Positions 52,661 to 60,854 of a DNA stretch of 64,000 nucleotides are shown one piece after another (position 1 is the stretch's first letter; each line of letters starts with the position of its first letter). A program made the translations under genes and the position numbers. Under the pieces are notes generated by a model. That model made no database searches. It was not told where the DNA came from and saw only the letters and a list, made by a program, of their open reading frames with translations. Source of the DNA: Peristeroidobacter agariperforans (GTDB lineage Bacteria; Pseudomonadota; Gammaproteobacteria; Steroidobacterales; Steroidobacteraceae); the NCBI RefSeq assembly GCF_004138335.1, contig NZ_RYFW01000005.1, forward strand, positions 124,001 through 188,000, in the 5' to 3' direction.

Positions 52661-52701
52661 CAGCGTGCTGCAAAGCATTTGCATGATGCAGATGCACGCT
52701 G
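52661..52701. promoter_or_regulatory. Nested palindromes downstream of the dehydrogenase gene
   Basis: A 21-bp palindrome with one mismatch (52675-52695, GCATTTGCAT and ATGCAGATGC) lies within a larger 8-bp perfect inverted repeat (CAGCGTGC 52661-52668 and GCACGCTG 52694-52701). A shorter TGCAAA/TTTGCA repeat lies inside. The site is five bases after the dehydrogenase stop and about 100 bases before the next start. It could be a terminator structure or a protein-binding site. Confidence 0.4.
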
Positions 52702-52803
52702 TGAACCCGGTCGCAAAGTCACGTGAGATCCCGTCGTTAGAATCCGCGCCGTTCCGCTCCTCGAGCGGGATAGAAACAAACAAGCGAGTTCAGGGAGATC
52801 ATG

Positions 52804-53490
52804 ATGAGCAAACGAATCGGTTGGGCCGTGGGCGTGGGGTTGGTCCTGTCAATGGCCTCGACGTCGAGCTGGGCCGAAGGCGGTGGCTGGTATTTCGGGG
52901 TGACCGGCGGTCAGGCGGAACCCGATCTGAACCAGGCGGTCCTCGATGAGATCGTGCTGGATGGCTTCTCTGTTGTCGGCACTGTACTCGATGGCAGTTC
53001 GACGCTGGATGACTCAGATACCTCCTTCTCACTGTTCGGCGGTTATCGCTTCTCGCAGTACGTTGCTGTTGAGGCGGGCTATGTCGATTTCGGCACGGCG
53101 GAGTATCGCGCCTCGGGCCTGATCGATCCATTCGGCCCGCAGCCGACGCTCCCGGCGACGTACTCGGCGGATTTCGAGGTCGCGGGGTTCACGGCGACAG
53201 CGGTGGGCGCGATCCCCATCGGCGCCATGTTCGATGTGCATGGACGCGCCGGCATTCTGTTCGCTGACACGGAGATCAACGAGGTGGTTGCGATCTCCAA
53301 CGCCTCGGAGAGTGCAAGCTACTCTGCGAGCTCGGAGGATTTTTTCTATGGCCTGGGCGTCGGCCTGCAGATGGGCCAGAACTGGTCGTTCAGCCTGGAC
53401 TGGCAGCAATTCAAAGACGTGGGCGATGACGATGAGACGGGCGAGACAGATGTGAATCGCCTCTCGCTCGGCGTGAGCTACAAGCTCTAA
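52804..53490 (+). CDS. Outer membrane beta-barrel protein, OmpA/OprF-like small porin
   Basis: About 228 residues. AGGGAG spaced six bases from the second of two Met codons favours 52804. Signal peptide ends SSWA. The mature protein has alternating beta-strands typical of an eight-stranded barrel (WYFGVTGGQAE, FSLFGGYRFSQYVAVEAGYVDFG, FFYGLGVGLQMGQNWSFSLDWQQF) and ends SLGVSYKL. No peptidoglycan-binding domain is attached. A strong hairpin follows the stop. Confidence 0.8.
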   Translation: MSKRIGWAVGVGLVLSMASTSSWAEGGGWYFGVTGGQAEPDLNQAVLDEIVLDGFSVVGTVLDGSSTLDDSDTSFSLFGGYRFSQYVAVEAGYVDFGTAEYRASGLIDPFGPQPTLPATYSADFEVAGFTATAVGAIPIGAMFDVHGRAGILFADTEINEVVAISNASESASYSASSEDFFYGLGVGLQMGQNWSFSLDWQQFKDVGDDDETGETDVNRLSLGVSYKL

Positions 53491-53500
53491 CGTGGCTGCG

Positions 53501-53531
53501 GCGATGGAGCCTGCTCGGCAGGTTCCATCGC
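53501..53531 (+). terminator. Hairpin terminator after the beta-barrel gene
   Basis: A 13-bp stem (53501-53513 and 53519-53531, with one G-U pair) closes on a CTCGG loop, 10 bases after the stop. The following TTCAG is a poor U-run, but the stem is long and GC-rich. Confidence 0.65.
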
Positions 53532-53623
53532 TTCAGTAGCCGCATCGATCGTTAATACACCCGAGGTCGGCGCGCAAACGCTACACTCCGCTACCGGAAC
53601 CCATTCCAAGAACGGAGCGAGGC

Positions 53624-55258
53624 ATGGTAGTAAGAGCGTGGCGGGTCGCGATGGCAGCGCTGACCTGTGTGCTCGGCACGGCGGTGGCGCAAGCGGCGGA
53701 TCAAGCCGACCTGACGACCATCAACCGGATTGTCGATGAAGGTTTCAATCGTAGCGCCTTGCCGCTGACCGCGGCTTATCTCACCGATCGCATCGGTGGC
53801 CGGCTCACCAACTCACCGCAGATGCGCGCAGCCGAGCGCTGGACTCAGCAGCAGTTTCGCGACTGGGGTTTGCAGAACGTGCGCACCGAAGGCTTCGAGT
53901 TCGGCCGCGGCTGGTCCATCGAAAAATCCAGCGTTCGACTGCTGCAGCCACGCGTTGCGGCCTATAGCGCGATTCCCGTCGCCTGGACGCCGCCGACCAA
54001 CGGCGCGATCTCTGCGTCCATCATCGTCGCGCCGATGAGCAAAGTCGCCGATTTCGACAAGTGGCGAGGCAAGTTGAAAGGGCAGATCGTGCTGGTGACG
54101 CAGCCCGACACCGGCGCTGAGCCTGCCGTTGCGCCCTTCCTGCGATTGAATCGAGAGGACATCACCAAGCTCGATGCCCACCGGCAGCCGCTCGTCTCCA
54201 TGGAAGAGGAGTTGGAGAAGCGCCTGGAGCGCAACCGCTTCGAAGCCAAGCGCGATGAATTCCTCGCCGCCGAAGGCGCGCTCGCGTGGGTGCGAAAGTC
54301 CTATCGCGAAGGTGGCCTGCTGCACGGTGAGGGCTATCAGCACCGTCGCAATCAATCGCCGAAACTGCCGGGCTTCGAACTGGCGGCCGAGCACTATCGA
54401 CAGCTTGCGCGTCTGGCGAAGACCGATGCGAAACCGACGCTCGAACTGATCAGCGATGTGCGTTATCACGACGAGGACCCGAACGCATACAACGTGTTCG
54501 CCGATCTGCCGGGCCGCGAGGGCAAGGCCGGTTACGTGATGGCCGGCGCCCACCTCGACAGCTGGGTCGCATCCGATGGCGCACAGGACAATGCGGCCGG
54601 CAGCGCCGTCGTGATGGAAGCGGCGCGCATCCTGAGCAAGCTTGGCCTCAAGCCAAAGCGGACGATTCGCTTTGCCCTCTGGAATGGCGAGGAGCAGGGG
54701 CTCTACGGCTCGTTCGATTACACGCAGCGTCATCTGGTGACGCGTCCGCCGGTTGAAGATCCCGAGCGCGCTACGCTGCCTGTGTACGCCACATGGAATC
54801 TGCGCTGGCCCGTCACGCCCGGTCCGGACTACGACAAGCTTGCCGCCTATTTCAATCTCGACAATGGCTCGGGAAAAATTCGGGGCATCTATGCAGAAGG
54901 AAACATTGCAGCCACGCCGATCCTGAAAACCTGGATCGCGCCGTTCGCAAGCATGGGTGCGGATTCGGTGGTAGCAGCGCCGACCTATGGCACCGATCAT
55001 GTGCCCATGTCAGCGGTCGGCATCCCGGGCTTTCAGTTCCTGCAGGACCCTCTCGATTACGGCAGCCGCATCCATCACACCAGCATCGACAGCTACGACC
55101 ATCTGCGCTTGGAAGATCTGAAGCAGGCGGCGGTGATCATGGCGTCGTTGCTGTGGATGTCGGCGGAGCGCGATCAGCCCTTGCCGAAGAAGCCGCTGCC
55201 GACCCGGCCGCTGCAGACCGATCCGTTCGAGTACGAAGTCGAAACGCCTTCGCCCTGA
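53624..55258 (+). CDS. M28 family metallopeptidase, exported
   Basis: A 544-residue protein with a signal peptide (ending AQAAD). The M28 catalytic part has the zinc ligands in AGAHLDSWVASDGAQDNAAG, ALWNGEEQGLYGS and, near the end, DYGSRIHHTSIDSYDHL. The N-terminal 270 residues include a PA-like insertion. Bacterial members are aminopeptidases or carboxypeptidases of the periplasm or outer membrane. A strong hairpin (55288-55312) lies 30 bases after the stop. Confidence 0.88.
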   Translation: MVVRAWRVAMAALTCVLGTAVAQAADQADLTTINRIVDEGFNRSALPLTAAYLTDRIGGRLTNSPQMRAAERWTQQQFRDWGLQNVRTEGFEFGRGWSIEKSSVRLLQPRVAAYSAIPVAWTPPTNGAISASIIVAPMSKVADFDKWRGKLKGQIVLVTQPDTGAEPAVAPFLRLNREDITKLDAHRQPLVSMEEELEKRLERNRFEAKRDEFLAAEGALAWVRKSYREGGLLHGEGYQHRRNQSPKLPGFELAAEHYRQLARLAKTDAKPTLELISDVRYHDEDPNAYNVFADLPGREGKAGYVMAGAHLDSWVASDGAQDNAAGSAVVMEAARILSKLGLKPKRTIRFALWNGEEQGLYGSFDYTQRHLVTRPPVEDPERATLPVYATWNLRWPVTPGPDYDKLAAYFNLDNGSGKIRGIYAEGNIAATPILKTWIAPFASMGADSVVAAPTYGTDHVPMSAVGIPGFQFLQDPLDYGSRIHHTSIDSYDHLRLEDLKQAAVIMASLLWMSAERDQPLPKKPLPTRPLQTDPFEYEVETPSP

Positions 55259-55287
55259 GAATCGCAGATTCCGTACGCCATAAAGTC

Positions 55288-55312
55288 GAAGCCCCGCGAA
55301 AGGCGGGGCTTC
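55288..55312 (+). terminator. Hairpin terminator after the M28 peptidase
   Basis: GAAGCCCCGC and GCGGGGCTTC pair in a perfect 10-bp stem with a GAAAG loop. It is followed by GTGCCGTC, so there is no U-run. The 275 bases between this hairpin and the next gene also contain an 11-bp direct repeat, AGGATGACCCT (55336 and 55355), 19 bp apart. Confidence 0.6.
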
Positions 55313-55587
55313 GTGCCGTCATCTCTATCGAACCAAGGATGACCCTACATTCTTAGGATGACCCTCGAAAGATGGACCGGCGATGGATGAGCATCGGATT
55401 TCGATTCCTGCTGTTAGAGCACTGTTGCCCTGATTCATTCCACCGATATCTTAGCTGCATCCGATGCGTGTGACGCCTGGGCACGCCTGAAGGTTCCGAG
55501 AAAGATTTGTTTCCCGCGTTCGATGGGATAGTGACTTATCACGTCGGCCAGGAACCTACGCGGCGCACGTGCCGTTGTATGTGCGTG

Positions 55588-56823
55588 ATGGCACTCGGCT
55601 TTCCGCCGCACGTGAAGATATTGCGCACACATTCGACGGACGAGTTCAGCAACTGGTCGGGGAGCCTGCGCTTCGTGCCGCGCTCGCAGGTCTGGCCCGC
55701 GAACGATGAGGCCGTCGGCGTGTATGTAAAAGACGCCGCGGCCCGCTCGAGAAAAGTTCGCGTGGTCGGTTCGGGTCACTCGTCTTCGCCACTGGTCGAG
55801 ACCCCCGACATATTGATGTCGATGCGCGATCACCGTGGGTTGATTGACTACGATGCCGCTCGCAGCCAGGCCACCGTGGGCGCGGGAACGGTGCTGCACG
55901 ATCTCGGGCCGATTCTGCACGGCATCGGCATGAGCATGCAGAACCTGGGCGATGTGGACACGCAGACCATCGCTGGCGTCATCAGCACCGGCACGCACGG
56001 CTCCGGTCGCAAGTTACAAAACATTTCCGCAACCCTGATCGGCGTGCGTGCAGTGACAGGCACGGGCGAGATCGTCGAGTGGTCGATCGAGAAGCAGCCG
56101 GAGCTCATCGAGGCCGCTCGCGTGTCGATGGGGCTCTTGGCAATCTTCACCGCCGTGCGGCTGCAGCTCGAACCCAAGTATCGATTGCGACGCCGGGAGT
56201 ACTGTGCGCGCACCGATGACTGCCTGGCGCATCTGGATGAGCTCGCGGATGCGCATCGCAACTTCGACTTCTACTGGTATCCGCGCCGCGACGAGGTCAA
56301 GTTACGGACCCTCAATTTGCCGGAAACGCCGGTGCCAGAACTACCGTACGCGCGCTGCATTCACGAGGAGCAGGGCTTCAGTCACGAGATCATCGCGCGC
56401 GAGCGGCAACTGAAGTTCGAGGAGCTGGAGTATTTCGTGCCAGCAGAGGCGGGCCCGGCCTGCTTTCGCGAGGTGAGGCGCCGCATTCTCGAGCGCCACC
56501 GCAAGCACGTGGGCTGGCGTGTGTTGTACCGACTGATCGCGAGGGACGAGGGGTTCCTCAGCCCGGTGCACGCTCGAGATTCGGTCGCGATCTCGGTGCA
56601 CCAGAACGCGAGCCTGCCGTATCAGGAATATTTCGACGACATCGAGCCCATCCTGCGGGCCCATGACGGCCGCCCGCACTGGGGCAAGAAACATTCGTTG
56701 CAGGGGGCGGCACTCGCGGCCCTCTATCCGCGTTGGGAGGAGTTCATGAAGCTGCGGCGTAAGTTCGATCCGCAGGGTGTGTTCTTGACCGCGCCGATGG
56801 CGCGACTCCTGGGCGAGGAGTGA
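55588..56823 (+). CDS. FAD-linked sugar-lactone oxidase-like protein
   Basis: About 411 residues from Met 55588 (Met 55579 is also possible). Vanillyl-alcohol-oxidase/ALO-type flavoprotein: VRVVGSGHSSSPLV contains the His that is covalently attached to FAD in gulonolactone and arabinonolactone oxidases, followed by LGDVDTQTIAGVISTGTHGSG, and the C-terminal part includes KFDPQGVFLT. Such enzymes oxidise aldonolactones or sugar alcohols. It leads an operon with an ASRT protein, a GH13 enzyme and an LLM oxidoreductase. Confidence 0.8.
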   Translation: MALGFPPHVKILRTHSTDEFSNWSGSLRFVPRSQVWPANDEAVGVYVKDAAARSRKVRVVGSGHSSSPLVETPDILMSMRDHRGLIDYDAARSQATVGAGTVLHDLGPILHGIGMSMQNLGDVDTQTIAGVISTGTHGSGRKLQNISATLIGVRAVTGTGEIVEWSIEKQPELIEAARVSMGLLAIFTAVRLQLEPKYRLRRREYCARTDDCLAHLDELADAHRNFDFYWYPRRDEVKLRTLNLPETPVPELPYARCIHEEQGFSHEIIARERQLKFEELEYFVPAEAGPACFREVRRRILERHRKHVGWRVLYRLIARDEGFLSPVHARDSVAISVHQNASLPYQEYFDDIEPILRAHDGRPHWGKKHSLQGAALAALYPRWEEFMKLRRKFDPQGVFLTAPMARLLGEE

Positions 56824-56825
56824 GT

Positions 56826-57200
56826 GTGCTGAAGACCATCGGTTCCAAAGTATGGGCGATCCCCGGCGGCCACATGCCGTTGCTCAGCTCGGGCGCCGAG
56901 CCCCGGGACACCAGCCGCGATGAGCTCTGCGTGCTCAACGCCGGACACTTCGAGGCGCATCTGCAGCTCACGATCTATTACCAGGACCACGAGCCCGTCG
57001 GTCCGTATCCGTTGCAAGTGGCTGCGCAGCGCGTGCGGCACTTCCGGTTCAATGACCTGATCGATCCGCAGGCGTTGCCGCTCGATACGCCGTATGCCGC
57101 GTTGATCGTTGCAGATCATCCCGTGGTCGTGCAGTTTACGCGGCGCGATACCAGCCAGGCGGCCAACGCCATCGCCACCACACTAGCGTTCCCCGGGTGA
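56826..57200 (+). CDS. Sensory rhodopsin transducer (ASRT) family protein, no rhodopsin nearby
   Basis: About 124 residues; GTG 56826 has GAGGAG at five-base spacing, though GTG 56820, overlapping the preceding stop, is also in frame. The sequence follows Anabaena sensory rhodopsin transducer closely: SKVWAIPGGHMP, ELCVLNAGHFEAHLQLTIYY, GPYPLQVAAQRVRHFRFNDL and HPVVVQFTRRDTSQAANA. The fold is a small beta-sandwich that forms tetramers and has been proposed to bind small molecules, perhaps sugars. No rhodopsin is in the window; the carbohydrate-gene context supports a metabolic or binding role. Confidence 0.85.
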   Translation: MLKTIGSKVWAIPGGHMPLLSSGAEPRDTSRDELCVLNAGHFEAHLQLTIYYQDHEPVGPYPLQVAAQRVRHFRFNDLIDPQALPLDTPYAALIVADHPVVVQFTRRDTSQAANAIATTLAFPG

Positions 57201-57204
57201 GCCG

Positions 57205-58869
57205 ATGATCGAAGATCTCTGGTACAAGAATTCGATCGTCTACAGCCTGGATCTGGACACCTTCATGGACGCCAACGGCGACGGCGTCGGCGACCTGCCG
57301 GGCCTGATCAATCGGCTCGACTATCTCAACTCGCTCGGCATCGACGTGATCTGGCTCGCGCCGTTCCAGCCCTCGCCGAACAAGGACAACGGCTATGACA
57401 TCAGCGATTACTACGGCGTCGACCATCGCTATGGATCGAGCGGTGACTTCGTCGAGTTCGTGAACCATGCGCGCAAGCGCGGCATGCGCGTGATCCTGGA
57501 TCTCGTCGTCAACCACACCTCGAACGAGCATCCATGGTTCAAGGCGGCACGCAGCGATCCGCACTCGCAGTATCGCGATTGGTACATCTGGTCGAAGACC
57601 CGACCGGCGGGTTGGAACAAAGGCATGGTCTTTCCGGGCGTGCAGAAAGCGGTGTGGACCCGCGATCCGGTTGCGAAGCTGTACTACCACCATCGCTTCT
57701 ACGACTTTCAGCCCGATCTGAACATGGACAACCCGCATGTGCGCGCCGAGATCCGCCGCATCATGGGCTATTGGCTGCAACTCGGCGTCGACGGCTTCCG
57801 AGTCGACGCCGTGCCTTTCATTCTCGAATCGCGGCAGAAGGGCGAGAAGCTGCGTTTCGACTATCTGGCCGAGATGCGCCAGTTCCTGCAATGGCGCGCC
57901 GGCGATGCGGCGTTGCTCGGCGAGGCGAATGTTACTCCCCAGCAAACGCAGCGCTATTTCGGCGACGGTCGCGACGGCTTGAACATGATGTTCAACTTCT
58001 GGGTGAACCAGCATTTCTTCTATGCGCTTGCGACGGGAGACACGGCGCCGCTGGAGCAGGCGCTCAAGGACACCGCCGAGATTCCAGAGGCGACGCAGTG
58101 GGCGGTGTTCCTGCGCAACCACGATGAGCTGGACATCGAGCGTCTGCCCAAGGCGAAGCGCGACAAGGTGTTCGCGCGCTTCGGCCCGGAGCGCAACATG
58201 CAGCTGTATCATCGCGGCATTCGGCGACGGCTGGCATCGATGCTGGGCGATCGTCGACACATCGAGCTGGCGAACAGCCTGATGTTTGCTTTGCCGGGAT
58301 CGCCGGTGCTGCGCTATGGCGATGAGATCGGCATGGGCGATGATCTCTCGCGCAAGGAGCGGGCGGCGGTGCGCACACCGATGCAATGGTCCAGCGAGCG
58401 CAACGCCGGATTCTCGACGGCGCAGCGGCTCGCCAATGGCGTGATCTCCAAGGGGCCGTACGGTTATCAGAGCGTGAATGTCGACGCGCAACGACGCGAC
58501 CCGGGCTCGCTGTTGAACTGGATGATCAAGATGATTCGGGTCCGCAAGGAATGTCCGGAGATCGGCTGGGGCGAGTGGACCCTGCTGCGCACGGGCGCCC
58601 CTGGCGTGTTGGGGATGTGCTATTCCTGGCGCGGCAATCGCGTCGTCGTCTTACACAACTTCAATCGCCAGCCGCAGCAGGTGAAGGTGGCGCTGGACGG
58701 CGAGGGCAGCGAGCTGTTGGTGAATCTGCTGGAAGTGGACGACAGCCGGGCGACCAGGCAGGGCCACCATGAGATCGCGCTGACGGCGTTTGGTTACAAA
58801 TGGTTTCGCGTCGGCGGCATGAACTACGCGCTGCGTCGGCAGCCGCCGGGGCCGCCCTCCCAGCATTGA
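57205..58869 (+). CDS. Trehalose-synthase-like GH13 alpha-amylase family enzyme
   Basis: A 554-residue cytoplasmic GH13 protein. Catalytic residues D201 (DGFRVDAVPF), E240 (LLGEANV) and D307 (FLRNHDELD) are in place. FRNHDELDIERL-type and LYHRGIRRRLASML motifs, and RTPMQWSSERNAGFS, are those of trehalose synthase (maltose to trehalose) relatives. The length (about 550) is that of TreS without the maltokinase domain. It is likely an isomerase or glucosyltransferase of alpha-glucosides. Four bases separate it from the ASRT gene. Confidence 0.85.
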   Translation: MIEDLWYKNSIVYSLDLDTFMDANGDGVGDLPGLINRLDYLNSLGIDVIWLAPFQPSPNKDNGYDISDYYGVDHRYGSSGDFVEFVNHARKRGMRVILDLVVNHTSNEHPWFKAARSDPHSQYRDWYIWSKTRPAGWNKGMVFPGVQKAVWTRDPVAKLYYHHRFYDFQPDLNMDNPHVRAEIRRIMGYWLQLGVDGFRVDAVPFILESRQKGEKLRFDYLAEMRQFLQWRAGDAALLGEANVTPQQTQRYFGDGRDGLNMMFNFWVNQHFFYALATGDTAPLEQALKDTAEIPEATQWAVFLRNHDELDIERLPKAKRDKVFARFGPERNMQLYHRGIRRRLASMLGDRRHIELANSLMFALPGSPVLRYGDEIGMGDDLSRKERAAVRTPMQWSSERNAGFSTAQRLANGVISKGPYGYQSVNVDAQRRDPGSLLNWMIKMIRVRKECPEIGWGEWTLLRTGAPGVLGMCYSWRGNRVVVLHNFNRQPQQVKVALDGEGSELLVNLLEVDDSRATRQGHHEIALTAFGYKWFRVGGMNYALRRQPPGPPSQH

Positions 58870-58881
58870 AGAGATCGCCAG

Positions 58882-59841
58882 ATGCGTATTGGATTCCACG
58901 CTTCTCATGAGCAGTTCGCGCCCTCGAAGATGCTCGAGTACACGATTGCGGCCGAGCAGGCGGGCTTCGACTGCGTGATGTCCTCGGATCATTTCAAGCC
59001 GTGGAGTCGATCGCAGGGGCACTCGGGATATTCCTGGTCGTGGCTCGGCGCCGCCATGGCGCGAACGACGTTTCCCGTGGGGATGATTTGTGCGGCGGGC
59101 TATCGATATCACCCCGCCGTCGTTGCCCAGGCGGCGGCGACGCTGGCCGAAATGTTTCCTGATCGGTTCTGGTTTGCGCTCGGCAGTGGCGAACGTGTGA
59201 ACGAAGATGTCACGGGATTGGCCTGGCCATCGAAAGCGGAGCGCAATGAGAAGATGAAGGAGTGTGCACAGATCATTCGAGCGTTACTGAACGGCGAGCG
59301 AGTCACGCATCGAGGGTCCGTGACCGTCGTGGATGGTGAGCTCTTCTCCCGACCCAAAACAGCGCCTCCGATGCTCGGTGCGGCTGTGAGCGAAGCCACA
59401 GCGGAGTTCGTCGGCGGCTGGAGCGATGGTTTACTGACCGTCGCCGGCAAGCCGGACAACGTGAAGAAGGTCATCGAAGCATTCCGTCGCGGCGGCGGCG
59501 AAGGCAAGCCCATTCATCTGCAGGTCGCACTGAATTGGGCGCCCACGGAATCGCAGGCACTGAAGGGCGCGTTCGATCACTGGCGGTTCGTCGCGCTCGG
59601 CGGTGACATCGGTTGGGAGCTGCGATCGCCCGACGACTACGAAACCGCGACGCGTTTCGTCAGGCCCGAGGATATGCACGAGAGCGTGCTGATCTCATCG
59701 GATCTATCGCAGCACGCCGCGTGGCTGAACGAATACGCGGCGCTCGGCGTCGATCACGTCTACTTGCATCAGGTCGACCTGAACCAGATCGGCTTTATCG
59801 AGGCGTTCGCGGCGAAGGTGCTGCCCCTGCTCAGAACGTAA
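58882..59841 (+). CDS. LLM class flavin-dependent oxidoreductase (TIGR03885 type)
   Basis: A 319-residue luciferase-like TIM-barrel enzyme starting MRIGFHASHEQFAPSKML. Features: QAGFDCVMSSDHFKPWSR, PDRFWFALGSGERVNE, and DHVYLHQVDLNQIGF. It resembles F420-dependent enzymes, but in organisms without F420 this subgroup (TIGR03885) is thought to use FMN. It is the last gene of the flavoprotein/ASRT/GH13 operon, 12 bases after the GH13 gene. Substrate unknown. Confidence 0.8.
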   Translation: MRIGFHASHEQFAPSKMLEYTIAAEQAGFDCVMSSDHFKPWSRSQGHSGYSWSWLGAAMARTTFPVGMICAAGYRYHPAVVAQAAATLAEMFPDRFWFALGSGERVNEDVTGLAWPSKAERNEKMKECAQIIRALLNGERVTHRGSVTVVDGELFSRPKTAPPMLGAAVSEATAEFVGGWSDGLLTVAGKPDNVKKVIEAFRRGGGEGKPIHLQVALNWAPTESQALKGAFDHWRFVALGGDIGWELRSPDDYETATRFVRPEDMHESVLISSDLSQHAAWLNEYAALGVDHVYLHQVDLNQIGFIEAFAAKVLPLLRT

Positions 59842-59921
59842 GGGCCACGGTTCGATCCTGCCTGCCCATCCTGCCGGTTCCCCACTATACTGCTCGCCTG
59901 GGGAGTCAACATCGGATCAAC

Positions 59922-60479
59922 ATGAAGAGCACAGGGATGGCGGCCATCGGCGTGGCCGTATTCGCAGCGGGCTGCGGCACGGTGAAGGGCAATCTCACCC
60001 CGGCAACGGCAATCGATCCAACCGAGGGGATCGTCGTTTCTCGCACTTCGTGCGGTTCGGGGATTTACAAAACCGAGTGGTATCCGGCCGGCGTGCGCTC
60101 CAAGGGTTACTTCGGCGCGATCAACTTTGCGTTTGTCCTCGGATGTAACAATGGGCTGCTGGCCTATGCCGTCCCGGAGGGCACCTATTTCATGGGCAAG
60201 GTGGTGGGCATGACCTACCTCGACTATCCGGAATCGGATACCTGGAGCTTCACGGTGAAAGCGGGGCAACTCAACTACGTTGGCGACTTCGTGGTGCCTA
60301 CGACGAGAGACTCCGGGCCCATACTCGTCGCGCCAACTCGCGTGTACGAGCGTTCAGCCGAAGCGCGACAAGAGCTCAAAGCAAAGTACCCATGGCTGGC
60401 GGAACGTTTTGAGTTTGTGATGGCATTGGCGCAGCGATCTTCCAAGGATGCCCCGACGCAGCCCGCAGCGACGCCTTGA
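59922..60479 (+). CDS. Lipoprotein of unknown function, DUF2846-like
   Basis: About 185 residues with a lipobox (VFAAGC, Cys17) after a short hydrophobic signal. The mature region has beta-strand features resembling DUF2846-type lipoproteins: EGIVVSRTSCGSGIYKTEW, YAVPEGTYFMGKVVGM and SFTVKAGQLNYVGDFVV, then a helical Ala/Pro-rich tail. It forms a single-gene unit after a gap of 80 bases. A weak hairpin (60494-60519) follows the stop. Confidence 0.6.
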   Translation: MKSTGMAAIGVAVFAAGCGTVKGNLTPATAIDPTEGIVVSRTSCGSGIYKTEWYPAGVRSKGYFGAINFAFVLGCNNGLLAYAVPEGTYFMGKVVGMTYLDYPESDTWSFTVKAGQLNYVGDFVVPTTRDSGPILVAPTRVYERSAEARQELKAKYPWLAERFEFVMALAQRSSKDAPTQPAATP

Positions 60480-60493
60480 CGCAATAACGATCG

Positions 60494-60519
60494 AGGCCGG
60501 GTGCACTCATGCTCGGCCT
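60494..60519 (+). terminator. Weak hairpin after the lipoprotein gene
   Basis: AGGCCG and CGGCCT (60494-60499 and 60514-60519) pair around a loop with a further short GCA/TGC pairing, followed by TTTCGG. It overlaps the end of the convergent gene at 60507, so it may serve the plus strand only. Confidence 0.35.
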
Positions 60520-60815
60520 TTCGGTCCCATCGCGCGCTTCACATCGTCGGGGATCGCATATTCCTTCGCGATGTACTCTGAATCGATCAGGCCGAATTGC
60601 TCGCGTTGGACGACATAGCCCCAATACGCCTCGGCAGCTTCCAGGACGAGGCGCTTGCGCGCGGACTCATCGGGTTGGCGAGTGAGCGCGGCGAGCTCTG
60701 CATCGTATTGACGTAACGCGTCGAGCGTCTTTTTGAGCTTGCGGCCAGAGATGCCGAGCGAGGCGGCGGCCTCGCCGGCGAGCAGGGAGTCGATCGGGTT
60801 ATCGAACTGGACCAC
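60507..60815 (-). CDS. Small conserved hypothetical protein (DUF6665-like)
   Basis: A 102-residue helical protein starting at GTG 60815. The sequence (GISGRKLKKTLDALRQYD, AAEAYWGYVVQREQFGL, EYIAKEYAIPDDVKRAMGP) resembles the DUF6665 family as I remember it; this is tentative. A TATAAT lies seven bases upstream of the start codon, so the message may be leaderless. No function can be offered. Confidence 0.6.
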   Translation of the reverse strand: MVQFDNPIDSLLAGEAAASLGISGRKLKKTLDALRQYDAELAALTRQPDESARKRLVLEAAEAYWGYVVQREQFGLIDSEYIAKEYAIPDDVKRAMGPKGRA

Positions 60816-60822
60816 GGGCTCG

Positions 60823-60828
60823 ATTATA
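60823..60828 (-). promoter_or_regulatory. TATAAT -10 element close to the GTG start
   Basis: The minus strand reads TATAAT at 60828-60823, seven bases before the GTG at 60815. There is no good -35 at 17 bp, so the element may rely on an activator, or be chance in this GC-rich sequence. Confidence 0.35.
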
Positions 60829-60854
60829 CGAGCCGTACCGGCCGATCGCGTCCG

